NCBI RefSeq assembly: GCF_007748095.1
Contig: NZ_CP036287.1
Location: forward strand, 1,860,001-1,924,000
DNA from: Engelhardtia mirabilis
GTDB lineage: Bacteria; Planctomycetota; UBA1135; GCA-002686595
Reading direction: 5' to 3'
DNA: 64,000 nt
Positions 1-9,856 of this stretch are shown here, piece by piece. Made by a program: the position numbers and the translations under genes. Positions within the stretch are counted from its first letter, which is position 1. Each line of letters begins with the position of its first letter. The notes under the pieces were generated by a model. The model had not been told where the DNA came from, did not search any database, and saw only the letters and a list, made by a program, of their open reading frames with translations.

Positions 1-2798
1 CCGGTGCCGGTCTGGGTCGGCTGCAACGCGAACTGGGCAACCTGGCCGATCGCGAGGCACGGCGAGCTGGCGCTCAGTTGCGCCGGGTTGCCGCTGCAGC
101 CCGCGATCGCGGTGAACGGGCCCGGTCCGGGGCAGCCCCACTGGGCGAGGAAACTGCTGCCGGTCGGCGACTGGCCGAAGGAGCCGGCGCAGATCAGCTG
201 CGCGGCGGCGCCGCTGCCATCGTCCCACGAAGCCATGGCGGTGACCCCCGAGCCGAGCCCCGCACCCAGGGGCGACCAGGTGCTGCCGTCCCACTTCGCG
301 ACGCCGCCGGCGGGGACACCTCCGGCAATGTTGAACACGCCGCCGGCGTAGAGCGCGGGCCCCGAGCCGCTCCCGTCGTCGTGGACGACCAGGGATTGGA
401 CGTACGGCGCGGTGGGCGAAGTGATGTCCATGCCGCTACCCAAGGTCGACCAGGAAGTGCCATCCCAGGCGGCGATGTGGGCAGCGGGCAGTCCATCGAC
501 GCTCGTGAAGCGGCCGCCCACGATCAGGGCCGGGCCCGGTCCGCTGCCATCGTCGAAGACGTCCAAGGCGAGCACGATGTCGTTGGTGCCTGCACCCAAG
601 GCGGACCAGGACGATCCATCCCACTTCGCGATGCCGCCGGTGGGTTGGCCCGCGATGCCCGTGACGGAACCGCCCGCGTACAGGGCGGGGCCTGCTCCGC
701 TACCGTCGTCGAAGACTCCCAGGTCCAAGATGCCGAGGAAGTCCGTGGTCAGGCCACTGCCCACCTGTGACCAGCTCGAGCCGTCCCATTTCGCCACGCG
801 AAGAGCGGGCGTCGCGCCGGAGAACTGGAATGCGCCAGCGGCGTACAGTTGGGCTCCAGCACCGCTGCCGTCGTCGAAGGAAGTCAGCGAGTTGACCTTC
901 CCACTGAGTCCCTCACCCATCGGCGACCAGGTCGAGCCGTCCCACTTGGCGACGCGAAGCGCCGGGTTGCCGCCGGCGGTGGTGAAGTTGCCTCCGGCGT
1001 ACAGGGCAGGACCGGAGCCACTCCCGTCGTCGAAGACGTGGAGCGCATAGGTCGCGAAGTTCGTGCCGCCGCCGACCGGCGTCCATTGGCTTCCGTCCCA
1101 CTTGGCGATCGACTGCGCGGTGATGCCTCCCAGGTAGAGGAAGCCGCCGGAGGCGTAGAGGGCCGGGCCCGATCCACTCCCGTCGTCGAAGATGGCGACG
1201 TCCTGGATGTAGGCGTTCGGCCCGTCGCCCAGACCCGACCAGTGGGCACCGTCCCAGATGGCGATGCGGCGACACCAGATTCCCTCGGCCAAGAACAGAT
1301 CGCCCCCGGCGAACAGCACCGAGCCCGCGCCGCTGCCGTCGTCGAAGCTCGCCAGGGCGTAGGCCGTTTGATCGACGCCATCCCCCAGGGCGGTCCAGTT
1401 GGATCCGTCCCACTTGGCCAGGCGGTTCGCGGTGGCGCTCCCCGCCGTCGTGAAGTCCCCGCCGGCGTAGAGGGCCGGACCGGCGCCGCTGCCGTCGTCG
1501 TGCACGGTCAGGGCGTTCACACCGAATGTCCCCGAGACCCCGCTGCCGACCGGCGACCAGGCGCTCCCGTCCCACTGCGCGATGTGGGACGCCGGAGCTC
1601 CCCCTGCGAGGGTGAAGTCTCCGCCGGCATAGAGCTTGTCGCCGGATCCACTCCCGTCGTCGAAGACCGCCAGTGCTTGGATGCCGATCTTGAAGAGGGT
1701 GAAGCTCTTCGTTCCCGCGCCCAGGGTCGACCAGCTCGTGCCGTCCCACCTGGCGATCTGGCTCGCGGCCATGCCGCCCGCGTTGGTGAAGCGTCCCCCG
1801 ACGTACAGGGCGGGCCCCGCGCCGCCCCCGTCGTCGTGGGAGACCATCGCGTAGGCGATGTTGTTGACTCCGGACCCCAGCGACGACCAGGTCGTGCCGT
1901 CCCACTTGGCGACACGGCTGGCGGCGACGCCGCCCGCCGCCGTGAAGCGTCCGGCCACGAAGAGCGCGGGCCCCGACCCGCTGCCGTCGTCGTGCACGAC
2001 CAGGCCCTCGACCTTCTCGTTCAGGCCGGTTCCCAGGGCAGTCCACGCGTTGCCGTCCCACTTGGCGATTCGACTGGCGGAGGTGCCCCCAGCGAGGGTG
2101 AAGGTTCCTCCGACGAAGAGGGCGGGACCCGAACCGCTCCCGTCGTCGTAGACGACCATTTCATGGACCGAGTTGTTCAAGCCCGCTCCGAGGCTCTCCC
2201 AGGTCTGGCCGGTCCACTTGGCGACTCGATTCGCCGAGACCGGGCCCGCGGAGGTGAAGGACCCCCCCGCGAAGAGGGCGGGCCCCGATCCGCTCCCGTC
2301 GTCGAAGATGGCGAAGGCATAGACGGGGTCGCTCATGCCGGGCAAGCCTCCGAACGAGGGGATCCACTCCGGCTGGCAGGCGCTCGCGCTGGTGAGGAGC
2401 AGGTCGCCGACGTGGGTCGTGCCACCGGCGACGGTCGCTCCCTGAGTCCGTGTCCCGAAGTAGTTGCCGCCCTGGATCGAGATGGCCGCGGTCACCGTCA
2501 GGCCCGCGCCGGCGGGCGGGGCGACGAGCGTCAGCTCGAAGTGTCCCTGGGCGTCCGTGCTGGTCTGTCCACCCCGGTTGGTGAAGACCACGGCACCGGA
2601 GACCGGATCGCCGCCGGCATCGACGGCGCGCCCGACGAGGGTGGTCGAATGCCGTGCGTCGCCGACAGGCTGCGTCGGCGCGACCTGCATCATCGGGGGC
2701 TGGGCGTCCGCTCGAGAAGCCTGCGCCGACGCGGGCGACAGGTGCGCCGCAAGACCGGCGAAAGAAAGGGCCAGGGGGAGGAGCTGTGAGAGTTTCAT
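1..2798 (-). CDS. secreted repeat protein with beta-propeller-like repeats, C-terminus cut by window edge
   Basis: The frame is open from an ATG at 2798 to the left edge and has no stop in the window. It starts with a signal peptide (MKLSQLLPLALSF...SAQA), followed by a carboxypeptidase-regulatory-like Ig fold (residues about 45-145) with a 'VVFTNRGG' strand. About 14 tandem repeats of 50-55 residues follow, each containing DDGSGSGPAL-(Y/F)-(A/V)GG, a TTAGG-like turn and VAKWDG-x-x-W. The repeat spacing is about 160 bp between 2300 and 210. Near the edge the protein enters a region like the C-terminal module of the other secreted proteins here. These delta-60/Kelch-like repeats are common in large exported planctomycete proteins. 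Function unknown; probably extracellular adhesion or surface display (inference). Confidence 0.85.
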   Translation of the reverse strand, partial: MKLSQLLPLALSFAGLAAHLSPASAQASRADAQPPMMQVAPTQPVGDARHSTTLVGRAVDAGGDPVSGAVVFTNRGGQTSTDAQGHFELTLVAPPAGAGLTVTAAISIQGGNYFGTRTQGATVAGGTTHVGDLLLTSASACQPEWIPSFGGLPGMSDPVYAFAIFDDGSGSGPALFAGGSFTSAGPVSANRVAKWTGQTWESLGAGLNNSVHEMVVYDDGSGSGPALFVGGTFTLAGGTSASRIAKWDGNAWTALGTGLNEKVEGLVVHDDGSGSGPALFVAGRFTAAGGVAASRVAKWDGTTWSSLGSGVNNIAYAMVSHDDGGGAGPALYVGGRFTNAGGMAASQIARWDGTSWSTLGAGTKSFTLFKIGIQALAVFDDGSGSGDKLYAGGDFTLAGGAPASHIAQWDGSAWSPVGSGVSGTFGVNALTVHDDGSGAGPALYAGGDFTTAGSATANRLAKWDGSNWTALGDGVDQTAYALASFDDGSGAGSVLFAGGDLFLAEGIWCRRIAIWDGAHWSGLGDGPNAYIQDVAIFDDGSGSGPALYASGGFLYLGGITAQSIAKWDGSQWTPVGGGTNFATYALHVFDDGSGSGPALYAGGNFTTAGGNPALRVAKWDGSTWSPMGEGLSGKVNSLTSFDDGSGAGAQLYAAGAFQFSGATPALRVAKWDGSSWSQVGSGLTTDFLGILDLGVFDDGSGAGPALYAGGSVTGIAGQPTGGIAKWDGSSWSALGAGTNDIVLALDVFDDGSGPGPALIVGGRFTSVDGLPAAHIAAWDGTSWSTLGSGMDITSPTAPYVQSLVVHDDGSGSGPALYAGGVFNIAGGVPAGGVAKWDGSTWSPLGAGLGSGVTAMASWDDGSGAAAQLICAGSFGQSPTGSSFLAQWGCPGPGPFTAIAGCSGNPAQLSASSPCLAIGQVAQFALQPTQTGT

Positions 2799-3446
2799 CG
2801 AGGGAGGGGAGAGGGCCCAGGTCGGCGGTAGCGACGGCCTGGCTCGGCAACCGCGGTCGTCGGGGAGAGGTTTGGATCGGACCGGAGCGCGGGATCGATC
2901 GCACCGCGGGGCGTGGTCACGGGAAGGGAGGTCGGCGAGAGCTGTCTCGCCGAGGGGGTCGAGTTCCCCGACCCCGTGGCCGACGGCAGCACGGGGCTGG
3001 ATGGCCCGCGGACAGGGCGCGACCGGCGAGAGTCGGCCGACGATTCGACGGGTCTGATCCGCGCCGCCCACGAAAGTGCGTCGCGGCCACGAGCGGGCCG
3101 GAGTCCTTCCACATCCCGGCAGACCCAGTTGGAGCGCCGCGGACAGAGGTCTCTGGCGGCGCGAGGTCGGTCATCCGCCAGTCGAAGTCGCAAAATCCGA
3201 CTTCCTGCTTCGGACTCGTCACCGCGGCTTGCGCCCTGACTGGCCAACTGGCTGACCTTCGACGACCCGCTGCGAGCCTCCGGCGGGGACCGCTCCGGTG
3301 AAGTCCCGCCAGGAAAGGACCTTGCTTGGTCGGCCCACGATCGTGGGGTCGATCCGGCCCGACGCCAGAGCCCGGGGCCAGCGCGCGGCGCTCGGGTTGC
3401 GGTACGGGCGGCGCTATAGTCGCCGCGCCGGTGGGCCGGAGCGGTC
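2799..3446. other. intergenic region between divergent genes
   Basis: This 650-bp stretch separates the leftward secreted protein from the rightward membrane protein and must hold both promoters. Short open frames exist on both strands but have proline/arginine-rich compositions typical of high-GC shadow frames. I see no RNA gene or clear repeat. A TATAGT hexamer at about 3414 is a possible -10 box for the rightward gene, without a convincing -35. Confidence 0.4.
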
Positions 3447-5000
3447 GTGGCGCGCCGAGGGCCGTGCGACCCAGGAAGACGCCCCGACCCCTTGCAACCC
3501 CTCCCCTCCGACCCGAGTGCTCGGCAAGCGCCCCCTGGATCGGGGTCCCGCCCCGACGTGGTCTGGGCCCTGGGCCTGGGCTCGTTGACGGCCCTCTGTG
3601 CCTGGCTCCTGCGCCAACCTCGCCTCTACGGGGACGGCTCCGGCCTGGTCAGCTTCGCCGCGCTGGGTGGGGGGGAGAGCTACCACCACGTGCTGGTGGT
3701 GCCGCTCCTGCGTCTGGCCACCGAACTCCTGGGTCGCGGACCGGCGGGAGTCCTGTTGGCCTCGCATCTGGTCGTCGCGTCGGCGGCTGGCGTGGCGGTC
3801 GGTTGCCTCTTCGCCGCCCTGCGCTGCCTCGGCCTGTCGCGCTCGCGAGCGGTCTTCGGCGCGGCGCTGTTCGCGACCACGCCGGGCGCCGTGTTCTTCG
3901 CGACGACCTTCGAAGTCCACGTGTTGCACGTCGCGGCGGTGCTCGCGACCGCCCTGGTCGCACTCGTCGCGCCCTGGCGCCGACCGGTACTCGGCGTGGG
4001 GTTGGTCGGAACGTGTTTGGCGATCACCTACGGAACCCACGTCTCCACGCCGCTGATCGGCTTCGGCGTGCTCGGCCTGTGCCAACTGGGAGCCCGGCGC
4101 GTCGGTCGCCGCTTCAGCCTGCCTGCGCTGCTCTTCGCGGTCGGCCCGGCGCTCTTGACGCTGTTGGTCGTCGGGATGGGCCTCGCTGGACTGATTCGTA
4201 CCGGCCGCTTCGATCCCCTCGCGGTCGATCGTGAAGTCGAGATCGTCTCGAGCTTCTACACCGGTCATGCGGGCGCCCTGGCCCTCGCCGTCCACAACAT
4301 CGCCCTGCCGCTGCTGCTCTTGACGCCCCTGGCCATCGCGGGCCTGTTGCTCGGGCGCCTGCGCGGATGGCACCTGGCGACGTGCCTCGCGCTCGTCGTC
4401 CCGAGCTGGGTCTTCTTCCAAGTCTGGGGCGTCAACGAGCGCGGAGCCTACCTGCTGCCCACGGCGGCGTTCTTGGCTTGGCCAGCGGCCCTGGCCTGGC
4501 CCACTGCGAACCGAGGCACCTTGGCCCGAGCCCTGGCCCTCGTCGTGATCGCCATTCAACTGACCCTGGCCCTGGTCCAGTGGAGCGCTTGGAACCGCGG
4601 CTGGAACTACGACGAGCGCGTCGCGGCGATCGACGCCGCCCTACCCGAGGGCGGCACCGTGATCCGGCTCTGGATGGACGCGCCCGAGGTCACCATCTGG
4701 CGTCCCGACGTGGCCGAGCTCGACGTCTCGCGCCAGATCTCCGCCACGATGGTCTCCGGCGCGCCGCCCGAAGCGATCGCGGCCGCCGCCGATGCGATCG
4801 ACGTGATCCTGGCCGTGGAGCCGGTCGCCATGGACGTGAGCTACACCGCGCGCCTCGACTTCCACGAGGCCGCCGGGCGACTGCGCTACCTGTCGGCGTT
4901 GGAGGAGGCCGTGCGCCAGCGCTTCGACGTGGTCGAGCATCGCCTCGGCCTGTGGCGCTTCCTGACGGTGACTCAGCCGGCCGGCTCGAGCGACAGGTGA
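3447..5000 (+). CDS. multi-spanning membrane protein, DUF2723/mannosyltransferase-like
   Basis: A 517-residue protein with roughly ten hydrophobic helices between residues 38 and 385, followed by a soluble tail of about 130 residues. The first loop has DGSGLVSF, resembling the acidic first loop of DUF2723/GT-C glycosyltransferases. The later segment GVNERGAYLLPTAAFLAWP also fits that group. GT-C enzymes transfer sugars from polyprenyl-phosphate donors on the outer membrane face; that role is inferred here from topology only. The GTG start at 3447 gives a polar, proline-rich first 37 residues, so a start near the GTG at 3558 (DVVWALGLG) is also possible. The 3' end overlaps the convergent hydantoinase gene by 28 bp. 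Confidence 0.7.
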   Translation: MARRGPCDPGRRPDPLQPLPSDPSARQAPPGSGSRPDVVWALGLGSLTALCAWLLRQPRLYGDGSGLVSFAALGGGESYHHVLVVPLLRLATELLGRGPAGVLLASHLVVASAAGVAVGCLFAALRCLGLSRSRAVFGAALFATTPGAVFFATTFEVHVLHVAAVLATALVALVAPWRRPVLGVGLVGTCLAITYGTHVSTPLIGFGVLGLCQLGARRVGRRFSLPALLFAVGPALLTLLVVGMGLAGLIRTGRFDPLAVDREVEIVSSFYTGHAGALALAVHNIALPLLLLTPLAIAGLLLGRLRGWHLATCLALVVPSWVFFQVWGVNERGAYLLPTAAFLAWPAALAWPTANRGTLARALALVVIAIQLTLALVQWSAWNRGWNYDERVAAIDAALPEGGTVIRLWMDAPEVTIWRPDVAELDVSRQISATMVSGAPPEAIAAAADAIDVILAVEPVAMDVSYTARLDFHEAAGRLRYLSALEEAVRQRFDVVEHRLGLWRFLTVTQPAGSSDR

Positions 5001-6988
5001 CCGCCGCGCACGACCAGCGCGCCCCAACCGGGCGGAACGATGGTCGTGCCCGAGAACTCCTCGACCAGGGCCGGGCCGTCGATCCGATGCCCGGGGGCCA
5101 GGGTCGCGCGGTCCAGCACGGGCGTTCTCACCCAGCGCCCGAACCAGGCGCGGCGCTGGCCGATCGTGGCGGCTGTGGGAGCGGGTCGCCGCCGCGGCCG
5201 CGCCGTATCGGCTTCGGAGCGCCCGCCGCGGATCGAAACGCGCACCCGCAGGCACACCAACTCCACGCCGCGCTCCGGTAAACGGTAGCCGTAGAGCTGT
5301 TCGTGGGCGTCGTGGAAGCGCGCCGTCAGTCGCGCGGCGTCGGTCAGTCGCAGCTCGTAGGCCTGGCCCTCGTAGCGCAGGTCGACCTCCAGCTCCACGT
5401 CGGTCGCACCCCGCGCGCCGCTCGCCGCGAGCTCCGCGCGCGCGTCGGCCACCAAGGACCGCAGCTGTTTGCGACGGCGCGTCGCGGGCCAGCGTTCCAG
5501 GGACTCGAGCACCGTCGCGGCGCGGTCGGCGCTGGCCACGGCGCGGGTCATGCCCCAGGCTGACAGGGCACCGGGATGGCGCGGAACCAGCGCGCCCGGC
5601 ATCTGCAAGCTGGCCGCCAGGGCCGCGGCGTGCAGCCCGCCGGCGCCGCCGAAGGCCACCAGGGGCAGGCGCCGCGGGTCCTGCCCACGCTCGAGGGTCA
5701 TGACCGAGACCGCCCGCCGCATGGCGGCGCGAGCCGCGTCGAGCACGGCGCCGGCGGCGCGGTCGGCGTCGGTGCCCAGGCGCCGGCCGAGGTCCTCGAA
5801 GGCGCGCGCGACGGCGTCGCGGTCCAACTCGAGGGCGCCGCCCAGGAAGCGGCCGCCGGCCACGTGCCCGAGCTGCACGTGGGCGTCGGTGACGGTCGGC
5901 TCGTCGGACTTGCCGTAGCACACCGGACCGGGGTCGGCGCCGGCGCTCTCGGGTCCGACCGCGAGGCCGCCGCCGCCGTCCACCCGCGCGATCGAGCCGC
6001 CCCCGCAGCCGACCGTGTGCAGGTCGAGGCAGGGTACGCCGATCGGGTGGCCGGCGACCTCGGGCAGGTCGGTCGAGGCGCGCGCCTCGTCCGCGGCGAG
6101 GGGCGCGGTGGCGGCGAAGGCCACGTCGGTGCTGGTGCCGCCCATGTCGAGCGCGACCAGGCGCGCGAAGCCCGCGTCGCGGGCCGCTTCGACTGCGCCG
6201 ACGACGCCGCCGGCGGGGCCGGAGAGGACGATGCGAACCGGCTCCGCCGCCGCGCGTTCGGCGCTGAGCAGGCCCCCGCGCGAGCTCAACAGGCTCAAAC
6301 GGGCGGGCGCCAGGGCCGCCGCGAGGCGCTCGAGGTAGCTCGCCACCACCGGAGCGAGGGCGGCGTTGACCAGGGCCGTCTCGAAGCGCTCGAACTCGCG
6401 GTGCTCGGGCAGGAGCTCGGCGGAGCAGGTCACCGGCAGGCCCAGGGGCGCCAGGGCGTCGGCGACGCGCCGTTCGTCGGCCGGGTCCGCGTAGCTGTGG
6501 AGCAGGCACACGGCGATGGACTCAGGGCCCGCTCGGCGGATCCGGCGCACGAGCTTGGCCAGGTCCTCGTCGCTGGCGGTGGCGATGCGCTCCAGGCGAG
6601 TGGGGTCGTCGGCCGCGGGCCAAACGCGCTCGTCCACGGTGAAGCGCAGTTCCCGCGCGACCAGGGGAGCCGGCCGCTGGGGCGAGAGGTCGTAGATGTC
6701 CGGCCGGGTCTGGCGCCCGATCTCGATCAGGTCCGCGAAGCCGCGGTTGGTGACCAGGGCCGCGCGCGCCACGCGTCCGGTCAGAAGGGCGTTGAGGCCC
6801 ACCGTCGTGCCGTGCACCACGCGGGTCCGCGCGTTCAGGGCGTCGAGCACGCGCGCGCCTTCGGCCACTGCCTGGCCTGGATCGGCCGGAGTGGAGGGCA
6901 GCTTGTGGACGCGCTCCTCGCCGTCGCCCGCGAGCACGAGGTCGGTGAAGGTGCCGCCGGTGTCGACGCCGAGGATCGGGGCAGGCAT
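4973..6988 (-). CDS. hyuA: hydantoinase/oxoprolinase family protein (HyuA-like)
   Basis: A 671-residue protein close to the usual 650-700 residues of HyuA subunits. The N-terminus carries the actin-fold phosphate loop GVDTGGTFTDLVL (residues 7-19). The middle holds a second nucleotide motif (VALDMGGTSTDVAF) and a catalytic-domain GCGGGS motif. HyuA enzymes are ATP-dependent hydrolases or carboxylases of hydantoins, 5-oxoproline or acetophenone, normally paired with HyuB. No HyuB gene follows within the window; the next gene downstream runs the other way. The substrate cannot be assigned. The gene is read toward the membrane-protein gene and overlaps its end by 28 bp. Confidence 0.88.
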   Translation of the reverse strand: MPAPILGVDTGGTFTDLVLAGDGEERVHKLPSTPADPGQAVAEGARVLDALNARTRVVHGTTVGLNALLTGRVARAALVTNRGFADLIEIGRQTRPDIYDLSPQRPAPLVARELRFTVDERVWPAADDPTRLERIATASDEDLAKLVRRIRRAGPESIAVCLLHSYADPADERRVADALAPLGLPVTCSAELLPEHREFERFETALVNAALAPVVASYLERLAAALAPARLSLLSSRGGLLSAERAAAEPVRIVLSGPAGGVVGAVEAARDAGFARLVALDMGGTSTDVAFAATAPLAADEARASTDLPEVAGHPIGVPCLDLHTVGCGGGSIARVDGGGGLAVGPESAGADPGPVCYGKSDEPTVTDAHVQLGHVAGGRFLGGALELDRDAVARAFEDLGRRLGTDADRAAGAVLDAARAAMRRAVSVMTLERGQDPRRLPLVAFGGAGGLHAAALAASLQMPGALVPRHPGALSAWGMTRAVASADRAATVLESLERWPATRRRKQLRSLVADARAELAASGARGATDVELEVDLRYEGQAYELRLTDAARLTARFHDAHEQLYGYRLPERGVELVCLRVRVSIRGGRSEADTARPRRRPAPTAATIGQRRAWFGRWVRTPVLDRATLAPGHRIDGPALVEEFSGTTIVPPGWGALVVRGGHLSLEPAG

Positions 6989-7132
6989 GGGCCGGCGCAG
7001 GGTACCGCCCCGCGGCCCCGGTGCGAGTCGGATCCGAGCCTGGCCGGGAGCCGGATCCGGACCGGGTTCCAGGGGCGGCAGGCTGATCGGACGGGCTTCG
7101 CACCCGGCCCTGGGCTAACCTCCTGGCCCGCG

Positions 7133-7780
7133 ATGCCGCCCCTCCCGGACTTCACCTCGGCCTTCCTCGGCGCCCTGCTGGTCTCCTACCTGCTGGGCTC
7201 GGTGCCGTTCGGATTCACCCTGGCGAAGCTGCTGCGCGGAGTCGACATCCGCACGATCGGGAGCGGGAACATCGGCGCCACCAACGCCATGCGCGTGCTC
7301 GGCAAGCCCCTCGGGATCGTGGCCTTCCTGCTCGACTTCGCCAAGGGGGCGGTGCCGGCCGCGGTGATCGCGCCCCTTGCCGTGCCGCCGGACCAGGTCG
7401 GTGTCGCGGCGGTGCTCTGCGGCTTGGCTGCGGTGCTCGGCCACGTCTTCCCGATCTACCTGCGCTTCAAGGGCGGCAAGGCCGTCGCCACCGGTTGTGG
7501 GGTCGTGGTCGCGATCGATCCGGTCGTGTTCCTGATCAGCGGCCTGGTCTGGCTGCTCCTTTGGGGTACCACGCGCATGGTCGCCCTGGCCTCCATCGGT
7601 CTCGGCCTGGCCCTGCCCATCACCGCCGGTCTGCGAGCCGGTAGCGGCGGCGCCGAGCTGACCCTGTTCTGTGTGGGGCTCTGCCTCCTGATCCTCGTCC
7701 GACACCGATCGAACATCCGCCGCATGATCGCCGGCACCGAACCGCGCGGCGGTCACAAGCCCCCTGGAAGCGATGGCTGA
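7133..7780 (+). CDS. plsY: glycerol-3-phosphate acyltransferase PlsY
   Basis: A 215-residue polytopic inner-membrane enzyme that transfers the acyl group of acyl-phosphate to sn-glycerol-3-phosphate, the first step of phosphatidic acid synthesis. The family motifs are present: SYLLGSVPFGF near the N-terminus, GSGNIGATNAMR (residues 43-54), and GHVFPIYLRFKGGKAVAT around residues 103-120. Length matches the family (190-220). The ATG at 7133 is chosen because the frame is open far upstream with no family similarity, and this start puts the first transmembrane helix at the correct place. Its last 8 bp overlap gpsA, which makes its substrate. Confidence 0.95.
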   Translation: MPPLPDFTSAFLGALLVSYLLGSVPFGFTLAKLLRGVDIRTIGSGNIGATNAMRVLGKPLGIVAFLLDFAKGAVPAAVIAPLAVPPDQVGVAAVLCGLAAVLGHVFPIYLRFKGGKAVATGCGVVVAIDPVVFLISGLVWLLLWGTTRMVALASIGLGLALPITAGLRAGSGGAELTLFCVGLCLLILVRHRSNIRRMIAGTEPRGGHKPPGSDG

Positions 7781-8807
7781 GAAGACACGAATCCTGGTCC
7801 TTGGTGATGGAAGTTGGGGCACGGCCCTGGCGCGACTGTTGGTGCAGAACGGCGCCGACGTGGTGCTGTGGAGCGCCTTCCCGGAACGTCTGCGCGAGAT
7901 GTCGGAGCGGCGGGCCAACGAGGCCTACCTGCCCGGGATCTCACTGCCGCAGGCCCTGCGTTTCGAGGCGGATCCCTTCGCGGCCGCGCGCGGCGTGGAC
8001 CTGTGCCTGTCAGTGGTGCCGACCCAACACCTGCGCAAGGTGGTCACGCGCTTCGAGGACGCCCTCGGCGGCAACGTGCCGATCGTCAGCGCTACCAAGG
8101 GCCTCGAGATCGAGACGTTCCAACGGCCGACGGAGATCATCGCGTCCGAGCTCGGCGACCGACCCCTGTGCGTGCTCGCCGGCCCCAGCCACGCGGAGGA
8201 GGTCGCTCGCGGGCTGCCGGCTTCCCTCGTGGCGGCCTGCGACGACACGGCCGTCGCGGAGCAGGTCCAAGCGGCCTTCAACTCGGAGACCTTCCGGGTC
8301 TACCGATCGACCGACCCGATCGGCGTCGAGCTGGCCGGGGCGCTCAAGAACGTGATCGCCATCGCCGCCGGGATCTCGGACGGACTGGGCCTGGGCGACA
8401 ACGCCAAGGCGGCCCTGCTCACCCGCGGCCTGGTCGAGATGGCGCGCTTCGGCGTGTCCCGCGGCGCGCGGCTCGAGACCTTCTTCGGGCTGGCCGGCAT
8501 GGGTGACCTGATCACCACCTGCACCTCCCGGCACTCGCGCAACCGCGCGGTGGGGGAGCACATCGGCCGCGGCAAGACCCTCCAGGACGTGCTGGCCGAG
8601 ATGTCGATGGTGGCCGAGGGCGTCTGGACCACCCAGGCCCTGTTCGGCCCCGAGGCCGAGGGCGTCGCGGTGTCGATGCCGATCGCCGAGCAGGTCCACG
8701 CCGTCCTGTTCGAGGGAGTCGACCCGGAGGAGGCCGTGCGCACGCTCATGCAGCGCTCGCCGACGGCCGAGATGGAAGGGTTGCTGCCCGGTTCCAGCGG
8801 AGCCTGA
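7773..8807 (+). CDS. gpsA: NAD(P)H-dependent glycerol-3-phosphate dehydrogenase
   Basis: A 344-residue soluble enzyme reducing dihydroxyacetone phosphate to sn-glycerol-3-phosphate. The N-terminal Rossmann motif is LVLGDGSWGTALA (residues 9-21). It is followed by LSVVPTQHLR, the SATKGLE segment, the GPSHAEEV motif and the C-terminal domain with the catalytic lysine in ELAGALKNVIAIAAG. GLAGMGDLITTC, typical of GpsA, is present near residue 240. It overlaps plsY by 8 bp, so production and first acylation of glycerol-3-phosphate are coupled in one operon. The 8819 membrane-protein gene starts 11 bp after its stop. Confidence 0.96.
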   Translation: MAEKTRILVLGDGSWGTALARLLVQNGADVVLWSAFPERLREMSERRANEAYLPGISLPQALRFEADPFAAARGVDLCLSVVPTQHLRKVVTRFEDALGGNVPIVSATKGLEIETFQRPTEIIASELGDRPLCVLAGPSHAEEVARGLPASLVAACDDTAVAEQVQAAFNSETFRVYRSTDPIGVELAGALKNVIAIAAGISDGLGLGDNAKAALLTRGLVEMARFGVSRGARLETFFGLAGMGDLITTCTSRHSRNRAVGEHIGRGKTLQDVLAEMSMVAEGVWTTQALFGPEAEGVAVSMPIAEQVHAVLFEGVDPEEAVRTLMQRSPTAEMEGLLPGSSGA

Positions 8808-8818
8808 TCCCCATCGCC

Positions 8819-9211
8819 GTGCTTTCACCTACCGCCGGATTCCTGTCGTTCCTGGGCCTCACGGTCGTCCTTTTGGTCTTCGTGACCTGGACCGGCCTGC
8901 TCGGGCGGCGCGCGCTGCACATCCCCCTGGTGGTCACGACGGTGCTGAGCCTGGGCGCGGCGATCTACTACGCCAAGCAGCTCGGCACCCTCTACGACAT
9001 CGAGTCCGCCGGCCTGATCACCCCCGTGCACCTGACCCTGGCCAAGGTCACGACGGCGCTGTACCTGGCGCCCCTGGCGACCGGCATCGCCACCCTGCGC
9101 GGGGCCGACGTGAAGCGCTGGCACCGCTTGACGGCGTTCACGGTCCTGGGCCTGACCCTGATCACGACGATCACCGGAGCCTGGATGATCCTGGCTTCGA
9201 CGCCGTTGTAG
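8819..9211 (+). CDS. small four-helix membrane protein
   Basis: A 130-residue protein of four hydrophobic helices (residues about 8-28, 34-50, 72-92, 105-127) with a GTG start 11 bp after gpsA. It contains a conserved-looking HLTLAKVTTALYLAPL helix and an RWHRLTA loop, which resembles small haem- or quinone-site membrane proteins such as the DUF420 group, but I cannot assign a family. Its position suggests cotranscription with plsY-gpsA. The end is followed by the palindrome AGGCGGCCGCCT (9210-9221), then the convergent gene at 9221. Confidence 0.7.
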   Translation: MLSPTAGFLSFLGLTVVLLVFVTWTGLLGRRALHIPLVVTTVLSLGAAIYYAKQLGTLYDIESAGLITPVHLTLAKVTTALYLAPLATGIATLRGADVKRWHRLTAFTVLGLTLITTITGAWMILASTPL

Positions 9212-9220
9212 GCGGCCGCC

Positions 9221-9544
9221 TCAGCCGTGGCCCTGCATCAGCCAGGGCATCGAGAGCAGGCTGGCGTTGGCGAACAGCGGCACCGCCGCCATCCCCAGCC
9301 ACAGCCGGCTGCGCCCCCGGATGGAGAGGAAGGCCAGGACCAACCCCGCCACCGCGAAGAAGGAGGCCACCGAGCTGACCAGCGCGTAGTTGGGCACGAA
9401 GTCCGGCACCGTCCGTGCCAAGAGCAGGTCCAGCCACCAGCAGGCCCACCCCAGGGTCGCCAGGCTCATGGACAGCATCCAAGTCCGATGCCGCCGCCTC
9501 GGCCGCCCCTGGGGCTCACGCAGGGTGCGATGGATCCGCGGCAT
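9221..9544 (-). CDS. small three-helix membrane protein
   Basis: A 107-residue protein starting at the ATG at 9544. An arginine-rich cytoplasmic N-terminus (HRTLREPQGRPRRRHR) is followed by hydrophobic helices at about residues 22-42, 50-72 and 80-98. The frame stays open upstream to 9985, but that extension runs through the tRNA gene and the start of the integrated element, so it is not coding. Family unknown. It is convergent with the 8819-9211 gene, with 9 bp between stops. Confidence 0.6.
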   Translation of the reverse strand: MPRIHRTLREPQGRPRRRHRTWMLSMSLATLGWACWWLDLLLARTVPDFVPNYALVSSVASFFAVAGLVLAFLSIRGRSRLWLGMAAVPLFANASLLSMPWLMQGHG

Positions 9545-9639
9545 GCCGAGATTCTCGTCCCTCCCGGTCGCCCCCTCAACTACCCGACCCGCCGATTGAC
9601 CTCCCCCGGGACGCCCCGTATCCTGCTCGACCTCTCGGT

Positions 9640-9718
<79 letters not shown>

Positions 9719-9856
9719 TCTTACTTGAGTTCGATGCCGCACTTGCGGTGAACCTGCCTTCACGGGCAGCGCGACTCGAGGCACTTCGATCCGTGGAATT
9801 CCACGTGGACAACCACGTGGCGTCTCCGCGGCGACACCTCGCTTCGCCCGACATCC

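Noticed and set aside
849..2789. 646-residue rightward open frame with repeated PVVEDG-like segments
   Set aside because: It is antisense to the secreted repeat protein; the opposite strand gives a signal peptide and 14 clear GSGPALYAGG repeats, and the repeats simply mirror into this frame.
5576..7132. Upstream extension of the plsY frame
   Set aside because: It is antisense to the hydantoinase gene and has no family similarity; PlsY begins at 7133.
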